Shown here: piece by piece, positions 53,653 to 64,000 of the stretch
Layout: each line of letters begins with the position of its first letter
How positions within the stretch are numbered: position 1 is the first letter of the stretch
Assembly (NCBI GenBank): GCA_963556195.1
Contig: OY744531.1
Location: 102,543,642 to 102,607,641 of the forward strand
Source: Sepiola atlantica
Lineage: Eukaryota; Mollusca; Cephalopoda; Sepiida; Sepiolidae
Length of the DNA stretch: 64,000 nt
Direction: 5' to 3'
Made by a program: the position numbers and the translations under genes
Notes under the pieces: generated by a model
Told to the model about the DNA's origin: nothing
The model's input: only the letters and a program-made list of their open reading frames with translations
The model's database searches: none

Positions 53653-54416
53653 TGTATTGAACACAAAAGTATTTTTTTATTTTCTCTTCAATCACACTAA
53701 TTTCACTAAACCATATCTGAGAAGAAACTCTTGATGTGATTAATTCATAAAAATGTTGCCTATATTTTCATTGTCTGATTAAATTGTTTGAATAATATTT
53801 CTCCCTGTCGTTTTTGACAAAACGTTACTCTAGTACATATATAAAGATATCAGCTGAACATTTTGTTAACCCACATTCTTTGTTTAGCGTGATTGCCAGA
53901 GATAATACAATTTGCAAATCCTCAACATAAATATTCATTAAAACGTGACGATTTTATTCTTTATTTCCATACACAACTTTATTACGAAATAGATTTGTTT
54001 AAAAGCGAACTATTTAACATCGTAAACTTTAACTATGAATATCGGGTCGCAATACAATTGTTTCAGAGATGGTCTTCCATTGAAATAATCACCATAATGT
54101 GAAAATAAATCGAATTTAGGAAATGAAAAACGTTCACTCAATCTGCAAAGAAGAGCAAGAAAATACGTGCTAACATTATTTACCCTCTTTATTGGATGGC
54201 CATATCATATTAGCTGGCATCGACATTAGTTTTTTTTTTACTCTGCATCATAAACTCGTTATTCTCATAAGAATATCTGTTCTCCATTTGTGGAGATAGC
54301 CAAAGTATCTGAAAATGAAATTTGGTGCTCGAATCTGTTCTTTTCTACTTGATACTACTCGCTGCCAGGTACTAGTGTGATTGCTAGAGTTAGACGTGAA
54401 TGAGGTAAGTTCAGGA
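53491..54416. other. No gene seen; (AT)n and (GA)n tracts
   Basis: (GA)n at 53619-53650. The 69-codon frame 53893-54102 has no domain. Confidence 0.5.
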
Positions 54417-54915
54417 AACTTCTACCTATACTAACAAGCGGAGCGTTATCACTGTTGACCAAAGAAACAGTCTATCAGGCATACGTACGCAGTGTAATGA
54501 TGTATGGAAATCAAACCTGGCCAGTAAGGGTTGAGGACATTCGTTGCATGGAGAGAAATGATATGAGAATGATACAATTGATGTGTAATGTGAGTCTTAA
54601 AGACAGGCTTAGATCTGATGACCTCAGAGGAAGATTAAATCTGGACAGTATAGATAGATGTGTGCAGAACAGTAGACTTTGATGGTATGGCCATGGTGAA
54701 AGAATGGATGAGAGTTCTTGGATCAGTAGAAGTAGAACAGTTGAGGTAGCAGGTTCAGTACACGGGGGAAGTGATAAAAATGAACTTGAGAGAGAAGAAG
54801 AGATAAATAAAGACCTGGCCAGAGATAGGTTAGTTTAGAAGTCAATTACTTAAAGCTGTCCAACACATGCCAGCATGTAAAACGGACGTTGAACTGATGA
54901 TGATTATATTATGAT
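54417..54915 (+). mobile_element. LINE 3' end, broken
   Basis: Frame 54455-54682 reads TVYQAYVRSVMMYGNQTW, MERNDMRMIQLMCNVSLKD and RLRSDDLRGRLNLDSIDRCV, then a stop. The remainder continues in other frames to 'catgccagcatgtaaaacgg' and a GAT tail. Same family as 3265-3820. Confidence 0.85.
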
Positions 54916-55017
54916 GATGATGAAATCCTATGTGTGATTAATGTAATCGATATTGTCTTAGACTATGTCGATTTCAAATTCTATCGCACCAGCGAGTCTA
55001 TTGAGGTTGTCCAGAAG

Positions 55018-55575
55018 TTGGTGATACCATTGCAGTACAGGCAGAAAATAGTGCCGGTGTGATAGCAAGAGTAAGAATTGGATGTATGACGAACGTTAAA
55101 TGGAATATGATGATGATGATGATGATGATGAGGGAGATATGTGTATTGGTTTTGACACATTGAAAGAATGGATGAATGTGCTTTGGTTTGTAGACGTAGA
55201 AAAGTTGAGGTAGCAGGGCGAGTCGGCAGGGGAAGGCCAAAGAAAACGTGGAAGAAAGTGATAAGGATTGATTTGAGAAAAAGAGAGATTAATAAATACC
55301 TGGGCAGAGATAGGTTAGTTTGGATGTCAATATCTAAAAAAGACATTCAGCACATGCCAGCAGGTATAACAAACGTTAAACCGAATATGATGATGATGAT
55401 GAGGGAGATGTGTGCAGAACAGGGGATTTCATTAGTTTGGACACATTAGTTTTCAGGTTAGTAAAGGTAGAACAGTTGAGGTAGATTTAAGAGAAAGAGA
55501 GATAAATAAAGACTTGGTCAGAGATAGTTTGGAGCCATCTAACACATGCCGAATATGATGATCGTGATGTGTACA
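55018..55575 (+). mobile_element. Two further LINE 3' ends in tandem
   Basis: 55018-55135 is a short piece ('gtgataccattgcagtacag') ending in (GAT)n. 55137-55410 encodes VEVAGRVGRGRPKKTWKKV and ends in 'acatgccagcaggtataaca' and (GAT)n. 55410-55570 is a third partial end. With 54417-54915 this gives four 3' ends in the same orientation within 1.2 kb. Confidence 0.8.
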
Positions 55576-55599
55576 GTATTAGTATGAAATTCTTGTCAT

Positions 55600-56025
55600 T
55601 ATAAACCTAAACCCTTAACCCTAACCCTTACCATTAAACCTTAACCCGAACCCTAACCCTAACCCTTAACTCTAACCCCTTAACCCTAAACCCTAACTCC
55701 TAAACCCTAACTCCTAAACCCTAACTCCTAAACCCTAACTCCTAAACCCTAACTCCTAAGCCCTAACCCTAAACCCCTAACCCCTAACCCCTAACCCCTA
55801 AACCCTAACCCCTTAACTCTAACCCCTAACCCCCTAACCCTAACCCTAAACCCTAACCCCTTAACTCTAACCCCTAACCCCCTAACCCTAACCCTAAACC
55901 CTAACCCCTTAACTCTAACCCCTAACCCTAACCCTAAACCCTAACCCCTTAACTCTAACCCCTTAAACTAAACCCTAACCCCCTAACCCTAAACCCTAAC
56001 CCCTTAACTCTAACCCCTAACCTCC
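55600..56025. repeat. Degenerate interstitial telomere-like array
   Basis: About 430 bp of CCCTAA-derived units, many with lengths of 6-9 ('taaccccta', 'aaaccctaactcct'). A ~60-bp block containing 'ccctaaaccctaacccctta' and 'actctaacccctaacc' recurs four or more times, so it grew as higher-order blocks. It is followed by CT-rich DNA. Internal, so not a chromosome end unless the assembly is wrong. Confidence 0.9.
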
Positions 56026-57040
56026 TATTCCTTCTCTCTCCCTTTCTCTCTCTCCCCCCTCTTTCACCATGATGACTGATTGGTTTGTTTTAGTTTGAGG
56101 TTGCCCTATCAAAATAATTTCCGACCAATGATTAATGAAGACCAGATGTCTTCTTAATAATAGAGTCAATTGTTAGTTTACAATTATTTCTTGTTTTTCT
56201 TGTTCTACTGTCAAACCAAATCGATGTATTGGAAAGGTCAGTCCGCTTAGTGACAACATGAACATACCAGACTGTACAATCTTTTTTAAAAATTCAAAAA
56301 CAATATCAGTTGCCTTATAGACGATATCGGTATTCACGAATAGTTTGATTATTTCTGACTAACTGTACCAACCCGACGTTGCCTGCTAGTCTATTTACTT
56401 GCAATTTGTTTTAGTTTTCTTTGAAGTAACACTATAAACAAATGCAGAGTTATGTCCCTTTGAAAATAAGTCTGACTAAGCATTTTCTGGAAGAAATTAA
56501 AGCGAATTGCATTTTATTCTTCTTAATAACATCCATATCATAATAATAATATTTTTTCTGATTCATCAGTTTTTTTTTTGTCGATCGTTGCGGCATGTTG
56601 TTAAGAGGAATAACATGTAATTCGATTTAATTAGATTTTAAAGAGATTTTTAAATCAAATGGTTACGCAGATTTGAATAGAAGAAGGGGCACACATCCTT
56701 AGGAAAACGTTTTTTGAATTGTATTATGGAATTTTGAAAAACCAAAAAACTTTATTTTATATATATATATATATATATTAAATTAATAAAATTTCAAATT
56801 TCTACAACAAAATACGATGCTGAATACTCTTTTGAGACCATGAGATTTTTTTGCGATTTTTTAAACACCAGCAAGATGAAGAGGAAAAAAAAGAAGAAAA
56901 TAAGGAAATTACTCTTTGATAAGATTGTTTTATCAGCGAAAGTCTCAGACATATATTTATGAAAAAAAAATCATTTTATTCATTTAATAAATATATATTA
57001 AAAAAAACGTTTCTTGATTTTTCAAAATTCTATAATAAAT
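56026..57040. other. No gene seen
   Basis: CT-rich at 56026-56065; 'cccgacgttgcctgctagtc' at 56371 resembles 40858. (AT)n at 56758-56779. A-rich at 56880-56975. Confidence 0.45.
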
Positions 57041-57042
57041 AA

Positions 57043-57044
<2 letters not shown>

Positions 57045-57096
<52 letters not shown>

Positions 57097-57385
57097 AAGG
57101 AAAACCAAAAGAATATTTATGTATTCATCAATGTTTCGTCTTTATTGTTAGACGTTCTCAGGATGATTTGTTTGAAGAAAAAAATCATACACCTACAAAC
57201 ATTTTTTGTCAGCAGGCTCACAGCTTGGGGCCGATATTAGCAAGAAAATCTAAATATCGACCGTAAGCCTGCTGGCAAAATATGTTTGTACGTGTATGAT
57301 TTTTCTTCAAACAAATCATCCTGAAGAAGTCTGACAATAAAGACGAAACGTTGATGAATACATAAATATTCTTTTATTTTCCATT
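57045..57385. repeat. (AT)n plus foldback with ribozyme-like arms
   Basis: (AT)n 57045-57092. Arms about 57104-57235 and 57245-57383 are inverted copies ('tatttatgtattcatcaatg'; 'acaaatcatcctgaagaagt'). The right arm has CTGAAGA (57321-57327) and GAAA (57345-57348) with a short GTC/GAC stem; the left arm has CTGAGAA. No convincing stem III or cleavage site, so only hammerhead-like. Confidence 0.8.
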
Positions 57386-57689
57386 AGGTCGGAACATTTT
57401 ATTCCTGTCTTTATCATATATATATATATATTTCTCTTTTTTTTCCCTTATCTTTCCGTTTTTGCTGGAGATGGGGCATCCTATCGAATGCCAGACATTC
57501 ACCGGCTATTTCAGACACTCCGGCCTAGAGATCTTTTTAAGATTCTAACCGTCCCTTTAAGTGCAATTGTTTGTATTTCTCTTGCACTCGGTCCACCGGG
57601 TATACTCACCAAATAGCTTTTGAAATTCTTTTTCATTAGTCCTGTTGCTCCTATAATTACTGAGTCGCCAACCTAATAGCTCCCTCACT
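57386..57689. other. No gene recognised
   Basis: 57460-57680 is GC-richer ('ggagatggggcatcctatcg', 'cactccggcctagagatc') and probably repeat-derived; not identified. Confidence 0.45.
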
Positions 57690-58140
57690 GTCAACCAAGC
57701 TCCAGTCCCTGTCCCATCGCCGCAATGTAGCATCTTTATGTTTGTTTTACAAATACTTCAATGGATTCTGCTCCGATGAATTGGCTACTCTGGTGCCCCC
57801 TTGACGTAAATTCACTAGACTAACTCGACAATCAACTTAATCTCATTCATTCACTGTGGAGGTCCCCAGATGCCGGAGAGCCTTCTACTCAAATAGCTTC
57901 TTTCCTCGTGCTGCTGGCCTCTGGAACTTCCTCCCTGTCCCCTGTTCCCCCGACAGTACTGACATGCAGAAATTTAAAACTAATGTAAACAGACATCTCG
58001 CTGCGCAGATCCCAATTTAGGTTGACCCCCCCCCCCCCCATCCCCAACCATCTCCCCTTTTCTTTTTTCTCAGTAGCCCCTTACGTCTACAGTGGCGGCC
58101 TGCCTTGTTTGGGGTGAACCATGTTAAAAAAAATTTTTTT
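57690..58140 (+). mobile_element. CR1/L2-like LINE 3' end, broken
   Basis: Plus-strand counterpart of 6968-7480: 'tgtcccatcgccgcaatgta', 'ttctgctccgatgaattggc', 'cactgtggaggtccccagat', then a C-run and the terminal 'ccttacgtctacagtggcgg' and A-rich end. Frames broken. Confidence 0.8.
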
Positions 58141-59879
58141 AAAAGTCACGTTTTAATATTAAAGGTTTTCTTTCAAATGTCCTAGAAATAAACTCGGTTA
58201 GCATTTAAGTTTAATTAAAATGCACAGAAAATTAGTTACGTTAACATGTTTTTTACTTTGTTTGTTCTTTTCGTTTTAATTTTCCTTTTTGCTTTTAAAT
58301 TAAAAATCAACCGAAAATATGCAAATAAAAATTCGGTCCGTGCACCCCATAAACAAATTAATCACATAAAATGAAAGGAAAATCTTTTTAAATAACATTT
58401 TTAAACTAAACTTTGTTTCTTTCTACAATTCAAAAGACTGTTAATTAAAAAAAAAGCTGCTAAAAGTTTTCCAATAATTACAATGTTGTAATTTTTCGAG
58501 ATTTGTCATTTTTCCAATTCAAGGCAAATTTAAGAGAAAGAAAAAAAAACACCCTTCAAAAATGAAATAATTAATTGATTTGTAGAAATATGAATGAGAT
58601 TTGCAGACAGCAACTGTTTTTTTTTTAATAAATTAAGACAGTGTTAATAAAATAGTAATTTAATAAGTTTAAGATCATTAGTTTTGTACAGTGAAATGGG
58701 TTTGGACATTGCTCCCAAATAATTTATTTTTATTTAAAATCATATATTTTTTTTTTTTAAATTGTTTAATAAAGTGAATGGAGTGGGGTATGAGTTACCT
58801 CTCTTCCAACACTATTAACTGGATCGTACTGGAATCCGATACCTCGTCAACCATCTGACACTGAGCTCAAGGACGTTTCCTCTTAGAAAAAAAATCACTA
58901 AACTAAAATTTAAAAAACTTATAGTTTTTTTTACATGTTTCGACTTAATTTATATATTATTTTGCTGGTCATTTTCACTTTTTGTATTGATTTGTATATT
59001 CTCGTGTTGACTAAATATTACCTTCATATAATGTAACTGCATATATGTTAATTATAGTTGTTTTTTTTTTTTACCTATAGTCATATTATAACTATTCAGT
59101 CATTTTCCCTCATTTAATTAAAAAGGGTTGATTGGTTTAAGTCATCTTGTATATATTTTTGGGAATTCCTGGATGTGGCAGAGCCTGGATCCAGTGGTAG
59201 AAATAGCCTTTTACCATGTCGGCTCCATAAAAGAGCTCATACTTAGCCTGTAGTACTTCAATGTGAGAAAGAACAAGTACATGTTAGAATGAGAGTATTT
59301 ATATGTACTGACCACGTGTGGCCAGCGTGCTTTGCCATAAATTAAAGACTGGAATAATGGAAGTTGATAGAAGGCGTTTTAGCACTCGAAGGTCATTGAG
59401 CGATAGATGTCAGTATTGAAAACGGTGTTGTTGGAGAAAGATTTCCTACATAATCAAGATCAAGTGGAAAACACATTGTTACATTGAATACGGTGTCGAT
59501 GGAGAAAAGTATACCAGGTAACAAAGTTCCAGTGGCAGGCACATTGTTTCCATCAACAGAGGCCATCTTTTCCTCTTGTTTTCTTGTTTTCTTTATTCTT
59601 TCACAGGCATCCATATTGGAATTTCTTTTAATATGACCAGCTTTTATTTATGTTCAGTCAATTTGCTATAACTAATTTAATGTTTTTTTTTGTTTTTTTT
59701 TGACTAAAACATGATTTTAAGTAAAAAATAAGTTTAGAGAATAAATGATGCCCAAATTAATTCCATTGTAAATAATTGATAACTGTGAATTATGAGAATT
59801 CAGATTTGTTCGATATTGAAGTGAGGTGTGTTCTAAAAAAACATGATACGAGTTGTCTCCCTTTATTTATCTGTATTTA
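58141..59879. other. No gene seen
   Basis: AT-rich. 59360-59620 has two related ~110-bp stretches ('gaaaacggtgttgttggaga' and 'gaatacggtgtcgatggaga'), a local duplication. The minus 73-codon frame there has no domain. Confidence 0.5.
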
Positions 59880-60430
59880 TTGAATAGCCGAATTTAATGT
59901 CGGGAGCTGGGCAGCAAGATGATTGTTCATATTACATTTAAATCTCTGCATGTTTGTACAGTCGGGGAAACATGGAGCAGGAAAGGAATTCCCAAGGCAA
60001 ATGGTCCAAGGAAAGAAACTAAACTATCAGAGTAGAAATTATTCCGGTATATAGGGACATCTACAGTGAAGGGGTGGGATTTTGCTGCCGGTCGGGTGGG
60101 CCAGGAGTATTTACTGTTGGGGGGGTACAAGTGTAGTGAGTTTGTCAGAGTACTTTCCATTGAAGTACTTGTAAAACATGGATGCGGTGATGCGACAGGA
60201 GCTAGAGCTTTACAGACAGTGCATGACTTATTAGGTTAGAAATTCTTTTTTGTACCCTGCCCAAGAGGGAGAGGCTAGTGGTTGGTGCACTAGACCAGAT
60301 GTGGCAACAATACTCCATGCACATGCGAGTGGTGGCTTTATAGAGATATAGGATACTGACGGCTGTAAGAAGTTTTCTAGCCGGGTAAAGCGAGCCTACC
60401 TTGAAGAAACTTAGAGAGCACATTGACCAA
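59880..60430 (-). mobile_element. CR1/L2-like LINE 3' region, broken
   Basis: Minus strand frame 60202-60423 contains MCMEYCCHIWSSAPTTSLSL and RVQKRISNLI; frame 59927-60160 contains SHPFTVDVP and QTCRDLNV. These are the C-terminal blocks of the CR1/L2-type ORF2 in the right order but in separate frames. About 50 bp ('gtgggattttgctgc.ggtcg', 60063-60115) is repeated at 60470-60522, outside the LINE end. Confidence 0.8.
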
Positions 60431-61034
60431 AACGTTGTAGAAATATAAATATCAACATTGATAAGGAAGGGGTGGGATTTTGCTGCTGGTCGGGTGGGTC
60501 AGGAGTATTCACTGTTGATAAGCATAATAGTGAAAAGACAAATAATGTAAATAGCTCTCATTACTATTTAAATAGCTGTTGTATTTGTGATGAGATAAAG
60601 TTAATTTGTAATTAATTTGATGATCAATATCATTATACAACCGGTGGTGTTATTTCGAAAGCCGACCTCATGTCTATCGGTTTAAGATAATTTATGCCCA
60701 AAGATCCTGTTTGTAATATTTATTAAAACGAATAGATATTTAAATTACCATAGAAATTGGAAAACTGTGTTTAAAACTTCTTTATCATCTGATTTGTGTA
60801 TTAATGATCGTTTTTGATAGAAATTTTTGCAAGGCAGAAGAATTTCAGAAAAGTTTGAACGGAAAATAGACGGAAGCCAATAAACGATGGCAGGAATCTG
60901 CGGAAAGAATGAATAAAAAGAGAAAAAACTGCTGCACCATTGCACACGTTGACATTTGCAGCAGGTACTTTCTTATTCTTCTGGCAAAAAATATATTCTT
61001 AATAAAAGTTATATTCATTATTATTACTAGCCAG
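60431..61034. other. No gene seen
   Basis: Includes the displaced LINE duplicate at 60470-60522; otherwise AT-rich. Confidence 0.5.
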
Positions 61035-61320
61035 AGGGAGCAAATATTTTGCTAGTAGTATATATGAAAAACGAACATATTCTACACTGCCCCTCCCCAA
61101 AGGAGGAGGTAATGCCTGGGAGGATTGCATCATGATGTACAAATATATATTACACTACCCCTAAAACCCTAAAAAAAGAAAAGGGGAGGTTATGCCTGAG
61201 AATATTGTCTCATGAAAACAGAACAGATACTACACTACCCTCTCCCTTCAAAAAGAAGGAGGTAATGCTTGGGAGGATGATATCATGAAAACCGAACAGA
61301 TACTACCCTACCTGTTATGG
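61035..61320 (-). repeat. U2-motif tandem array, third locus
   Basis: Four units on the minus strand with 'agtgtagtatctgttctgtt' and 'atgataccatcctcccagg' variants. Left flank 'ccagagggagcaaatatttt' matches 38590 and the right flank 'ctgaattgagcattgaaaca' (61915) matches 38897. A non-U2-head SINE separates the array from its right flank, so it inserted into an existing array element. Confidence 0.8.
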
Positions 61321-61398
61321 CTACTTGAACTCTTCCACTCACCATAAATACTGAGAGCACCTGCTCATCAGTGTTGGAACCACCCCATCCCGTTCAGT

Positions 61399-61765
61399 CT
61401 CTCATTAACTTCGGTTGATTGAGGACGTCAGGATGGGGTAATACCAGTCGAGGATTCGTTCTCGACAATCAGTCCGACAGGAACTGAGCCATTTCGGTGG
61501 CCTTTTATCTGCTGGGCTGAGGTATACTGCCCTGAGTTGTCCTAGGAGGTGCACCCTCCCAGGCCTTGCCTCCCCTCTTTGGGGTGGAGTAAGTTTATCG
61601 CTTACTGCCTGAGGTGCTCTGACCCGGGAATGCCGACGGGGCTGCCCAGGCTATTTTTGCTAGGCCAAAGTGCTCGTTCTTTAGGGGCACTGGCAAGACT
61701 CTTCCCCCACTTTCCGACCTTGTATCACATATCCCTGCGGTGGGAGGGAATTAAATACCTGATAA
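61399..61765 (+). mobile_element. SINE with non-U2 head, full length
   Basis: Head 'cttcggttgattgaggacgt', 'ggattcgttctcgacaatca', 'ggaactgagccatttcggtg', then the body shared with U2-headed copies ('cctcccaggccttgcctccc', 'ttactgcctgaggtgct', 'aatgccgacggggctgccca') and tail ('ccgaccttgtatcacata'). Sister of 23379-23706. The 120-codon frame through it is not a gene. Confidence 0.8.
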
Positions 61766-62163
61766 CACACCAGTCTATGCTGGCAGTCAAGACAGATGTA
61801 CAACCACTCTTGTTCTCTCTTGTATTAGACTTTTTCAATATACTTGATTCTCTAAACTCAGCGTTCGCATTTTCATTCCAGACCCTTTACAGGGGCACAA
61901 CACTATCCTAATCCCTGAATTGAGCATTGAAACATAGTAATAGTATAATTTCGACTTCTGACAAACGGATACCAAATCTCCATTAGTAATAGATATTAAT
62001 ATACAGGTCAAGTTCTGTTAAATATTTCATCTGATAGTCCCCAAAAATGCCCGCTTAACTGTTTTTTCCCTCCTATTTCTGAATTCATTAATTCCATCTT
62101 AAATTGTCCTAAACTATTGCTCTTCTTAATCTGATAAACTTTTTCCAAAAATTATTGGAAAAT
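61766..62163. other. Array flank and dispersed repeat
   Basis: 61905-61945 is the conserved right flank of the U2-motif array. 61990-62130 is the minus-strand copy of the dispersed repeat at 38455 and 49310 ('tctgaattcattaattccat'). Confidence 0.6.
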
Positions 62164-62308
62164 TATTGTCAAGGCAGATTTCAAAAACGAGATCTATTCA
62201 ACAATTGATTTTATTTTTTTTTTTGTTGATAGAGTATATTACTCTATCAGCAAAAAAAAAAATCAATTGTTAAATAGATCTCGTTTTTGAAATCTGCCTT
62301 GACAATAG
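62164..62308. repeat. Near-perfect foldback
   Basis: Arms 62164-62234 and 62238-62308 ('tattgtcaaggcagatttca' and complement) with inner 'gatagagtatattactctat'. Not next to (AT)n and without a ribozyme core. Confidence 0.9.
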
Positions 62309-62600
62309 AGAGGAATATTAAGGAATATTGGAGAAGAAACATTGAATTCAAATCTCTGAAACGTCTGTGGCACAAGTAAATGACCAGGTGGACAGAATCC
62401 AGTCTGCAAAATATCGTCAAAACCAATTGGGAGTGGTCGACCCAATGCAGACGAGAATCCGAATGTAATATTCTCTAAAAATGGCAGACAAATGTGATAA
62501 TTTGGGGTGCGGCACTTCAATGTTGGAGCTCTATCAAACTCAGAGATTCTTTGATGGATGCTGGCATATATCAGCGTGACACAAACTAAAGTGTCTGAGT
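62309..62600. other. No gene seen
   Basis: The 122-codon minus frame (62263-62631) spans foldback arm and SINE edge and has no domain; unlikely to be a gene. Confidence 0.5.
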
Positions 62601-62932
62601 ATTGATTTACTCCTCTCCAGAAGTTAGGCACAAGGCCAGTTTTTATCTTACTCCCACAAGTAAGATGTGACCCAAGGTCGGGTCGGGAAAGTGGGGTTGA
62701 AAAATTGCCTGGGCAGCCCCGTCGGCATTCCCCGGTAGGGGCGCCTCAGGCAGTAAGCAATAAACTTACTCCTCCCCAAAGAGGGGAGGCAAAGCCTGGG
62801 AAGGTGGACCTCCCAGAACTGCACAGGACAGACCCATAGAACGGCGTAAATCAAGCCCCGAAGGCCAAGACAATACCAGTCTATGGGGTGTAGTATCCAT
62901 CGGAACAGATACTACACTTTGATCTTAGCCAA
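62601..62932 (-). mobile_element. U2-headed SINE with target-site duplication
   Basis: Minus strand: head GGCTAAGATCAAAGTGTAGT and ATCTGTTCCG (5' ~15 nt of the U2 head missing), the full body ('ccttcggggcttgatttacg', 'gaatgccgacggggctgccc') and the long tail ('gggagtaagataaaaactgg'). Flanked by AAAGTGTCTGAGT (62588-62600) and AAAGTGTCTGTCTGAGT (62933-62949; a small TGTC duplication). Independent insertion event from 19484. Confidence 0.85.
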
Positions 62933-62949
62933 AAAGTGTCTGTCTGAGT

Positions 62950-64000
62950 AATCACAATGAAAAGTGCCAAATCATTGCCACATCTTTTATATACTTCGGT
63001 AAACCTCTGTAAATTTGAATTTATTTCACGTTTTCTATAATATTTTTGTGTCTGTGATTTCTTTATACTGGTTTATTCTTTTTTGATGTGTAAAAGGACA
63101 TGCTAATTGATGAAGAAGATCTTAGGACTTTAAAAGAAAATATCTTTCCTTTTTACTTAATCAATTAAGTCACTTTGCAATTTTTAGTCAGTTGGTTTTT
63201 GTATCTTTGACACGATATCATACTTATATGCCCCATTGCGGCTGAAAGCAACTCAAATTTTGGATGTACTAATAGAAATAACATTTGATTTAAATTATTA
63301 TAAAGACACCACCACCACTTATGCTTTGTTAGTAGTGTTGGTAATGGCCCTGTGAGGCGGACGCATCTTGAAGTGGGCGTATGTGTTTGAAATCGTTTGG
63401 TTTGGCTTGCGCGATTTAGTGCAGGTGGACCCGTACAGTCGAGTGCAGAATGGGGCTGTTCTCACAGTCTGAGCTCATAGACGTTGACAAGGTCACCACG
63501 TTGACAAGGTCACCACGTTGACGAGACCTCAGATCAAGGGTCAATGTGCACCTGCGAATAGGGGCTCTGTGACGTCACAGGCTTTTGCATGGGAAGCTGT
63601 GTTTTGCCAGTCTGGGTTTTGGAAGCGGGCCAAACGGACGATTTTGCTATGTAATCTTCAAATGATTAGGGGAATTAAATTCCCTAAGAGAATACAGGCA
63701 TCAGATTCCTTCTTCCCCCCTCCTCGAATGGCTAAGGACTTAAATAGGAATTAACTATGATAAAGCAGTAATTTGGTGTCTCCCTCGACGTTAGTGAATA
63801 TTTCCGGCGGCGACGATAACTAGAGTTGGGCGGTTTTGAAATTTTGGTTTCGGTATCGGTATCGGTTTTTTTCCCTTAAAACCTCGGTTTACGGTTCGGT
63901 TTTTCGTTTTTTTTGAAAAAAATTTTTTTACTATGGAAGCTATTCATTCTCTTGTGTGATGATTAGTTATTATTCAACGTTTAGTTGAATTATGCCACTG
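62950..64000. other. No gene seen; GC-richer repeat-like DNA at the end
   Basis: 63480-63520 has 'gttgacaaggtcaccac' in tandem duplicate. 63815-63920 ('gagttgggcggttttgaaat', 'ggtatcggtatcggtttttt') resembles a widespread MITE-like end. The 78-codon frame 63518-63754 has no domain. Confidence 0.45.

Noticed and set aside
55600..56025. True chromosome end
   Set aside because: Degenerate units with unique sequence continuing on both sides.
57321..57350. CTGAAGA...GAAA as an intact hammerhead
   Set aside because: Stem II needs a bulge and no stem III or cleavage site could be drawn; kept only as hammerhead-like.
62263..62631. 122-codon minus frame
   Set aside because: Crosses a foldback arm and the SINE edge; no domain.

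Overview
This is a eukaryotic, repeat-dominated, mostly non-coding window. AT-rich DNA, many (AT)n tracts, long low-complexity satellites and degraded transposons make up nearly all of it, and only one protein-coding exon of a host gene is convincing. The organism is probably a mollusc, and my best guess is a cephalopod. This rests on recall of repeat types: LINE 3' ends terminating in GAT/CAT trinucleotide runs after a 'catgccagcatgtaaaacggac'-like motif, the 'ggcattaaat...gatatgccg' repeat, and abundant Penelope-like and RTE/CR1-like debris. I could not check it by search.

Layout. 1-2.0 kb is a 22-bp minisatellite. 3.3-6.8 kb holds a LINE end, a truncated Penelope-like element (reverse transcriptase C-terminus plus GIY-YIG endonuclease, minus strand) with a hammerhead ribozyme in its terminal repeat, tRNA-like and 5S rRNA-like fragments and a foldback. 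7-12.5 kb holds a CR1/L2-like LINE end and three minisatellites. 12.6-15.5 kb is a dense cluster of foldback (inverted-repeat) elements set in (AT)n tracts, with two hammerhead ribozymes that look intact. 16-19.5 kb holds an LTR-like repeat, a clean solo LTR (275 bp, 5-bp duplication) and the host exon (18450-18550), which reads like part of the PX domain of sorting nexin 14. 19.5-38 kb is rich in SINE-like elements whose 5' end copies the first ~41 nt of U2 snRNA; one copy has a 12-bp target-site duplication. It also holds mariner-like remnants, MITEs, tRNA-like heads and a purine minisatellite. 38-47 kb holds U2-motif tandem arrays, a 10-bp satellite, LINE ends, a second LTR-like copy and a 74-bp satellite. 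47-64 kb holds mariner remnants, a 2.4-kb pyrimidine satellite, a MITE, more foldbacks, three successive LINE ends next to a 430-bp degenerate telomere-like array, CR1-like LINE ends and further U2-headed SINEs.

How it fits together. The exon implies that much of the window is intron of one long + strand gene, with mobile elements filling the introns. The two most unusual systems are (1) a SINE family with a U2 snRNA-derived head, with alternative heads on one shared body and related U2-motif tandem arrays, and (2) hammerhead-ribozyme-bearing Penelope-type termini that recur as foldbacks whose junction falls in the ribozyme. Almost all long open frames here are artefacts of low-complexity satellites.
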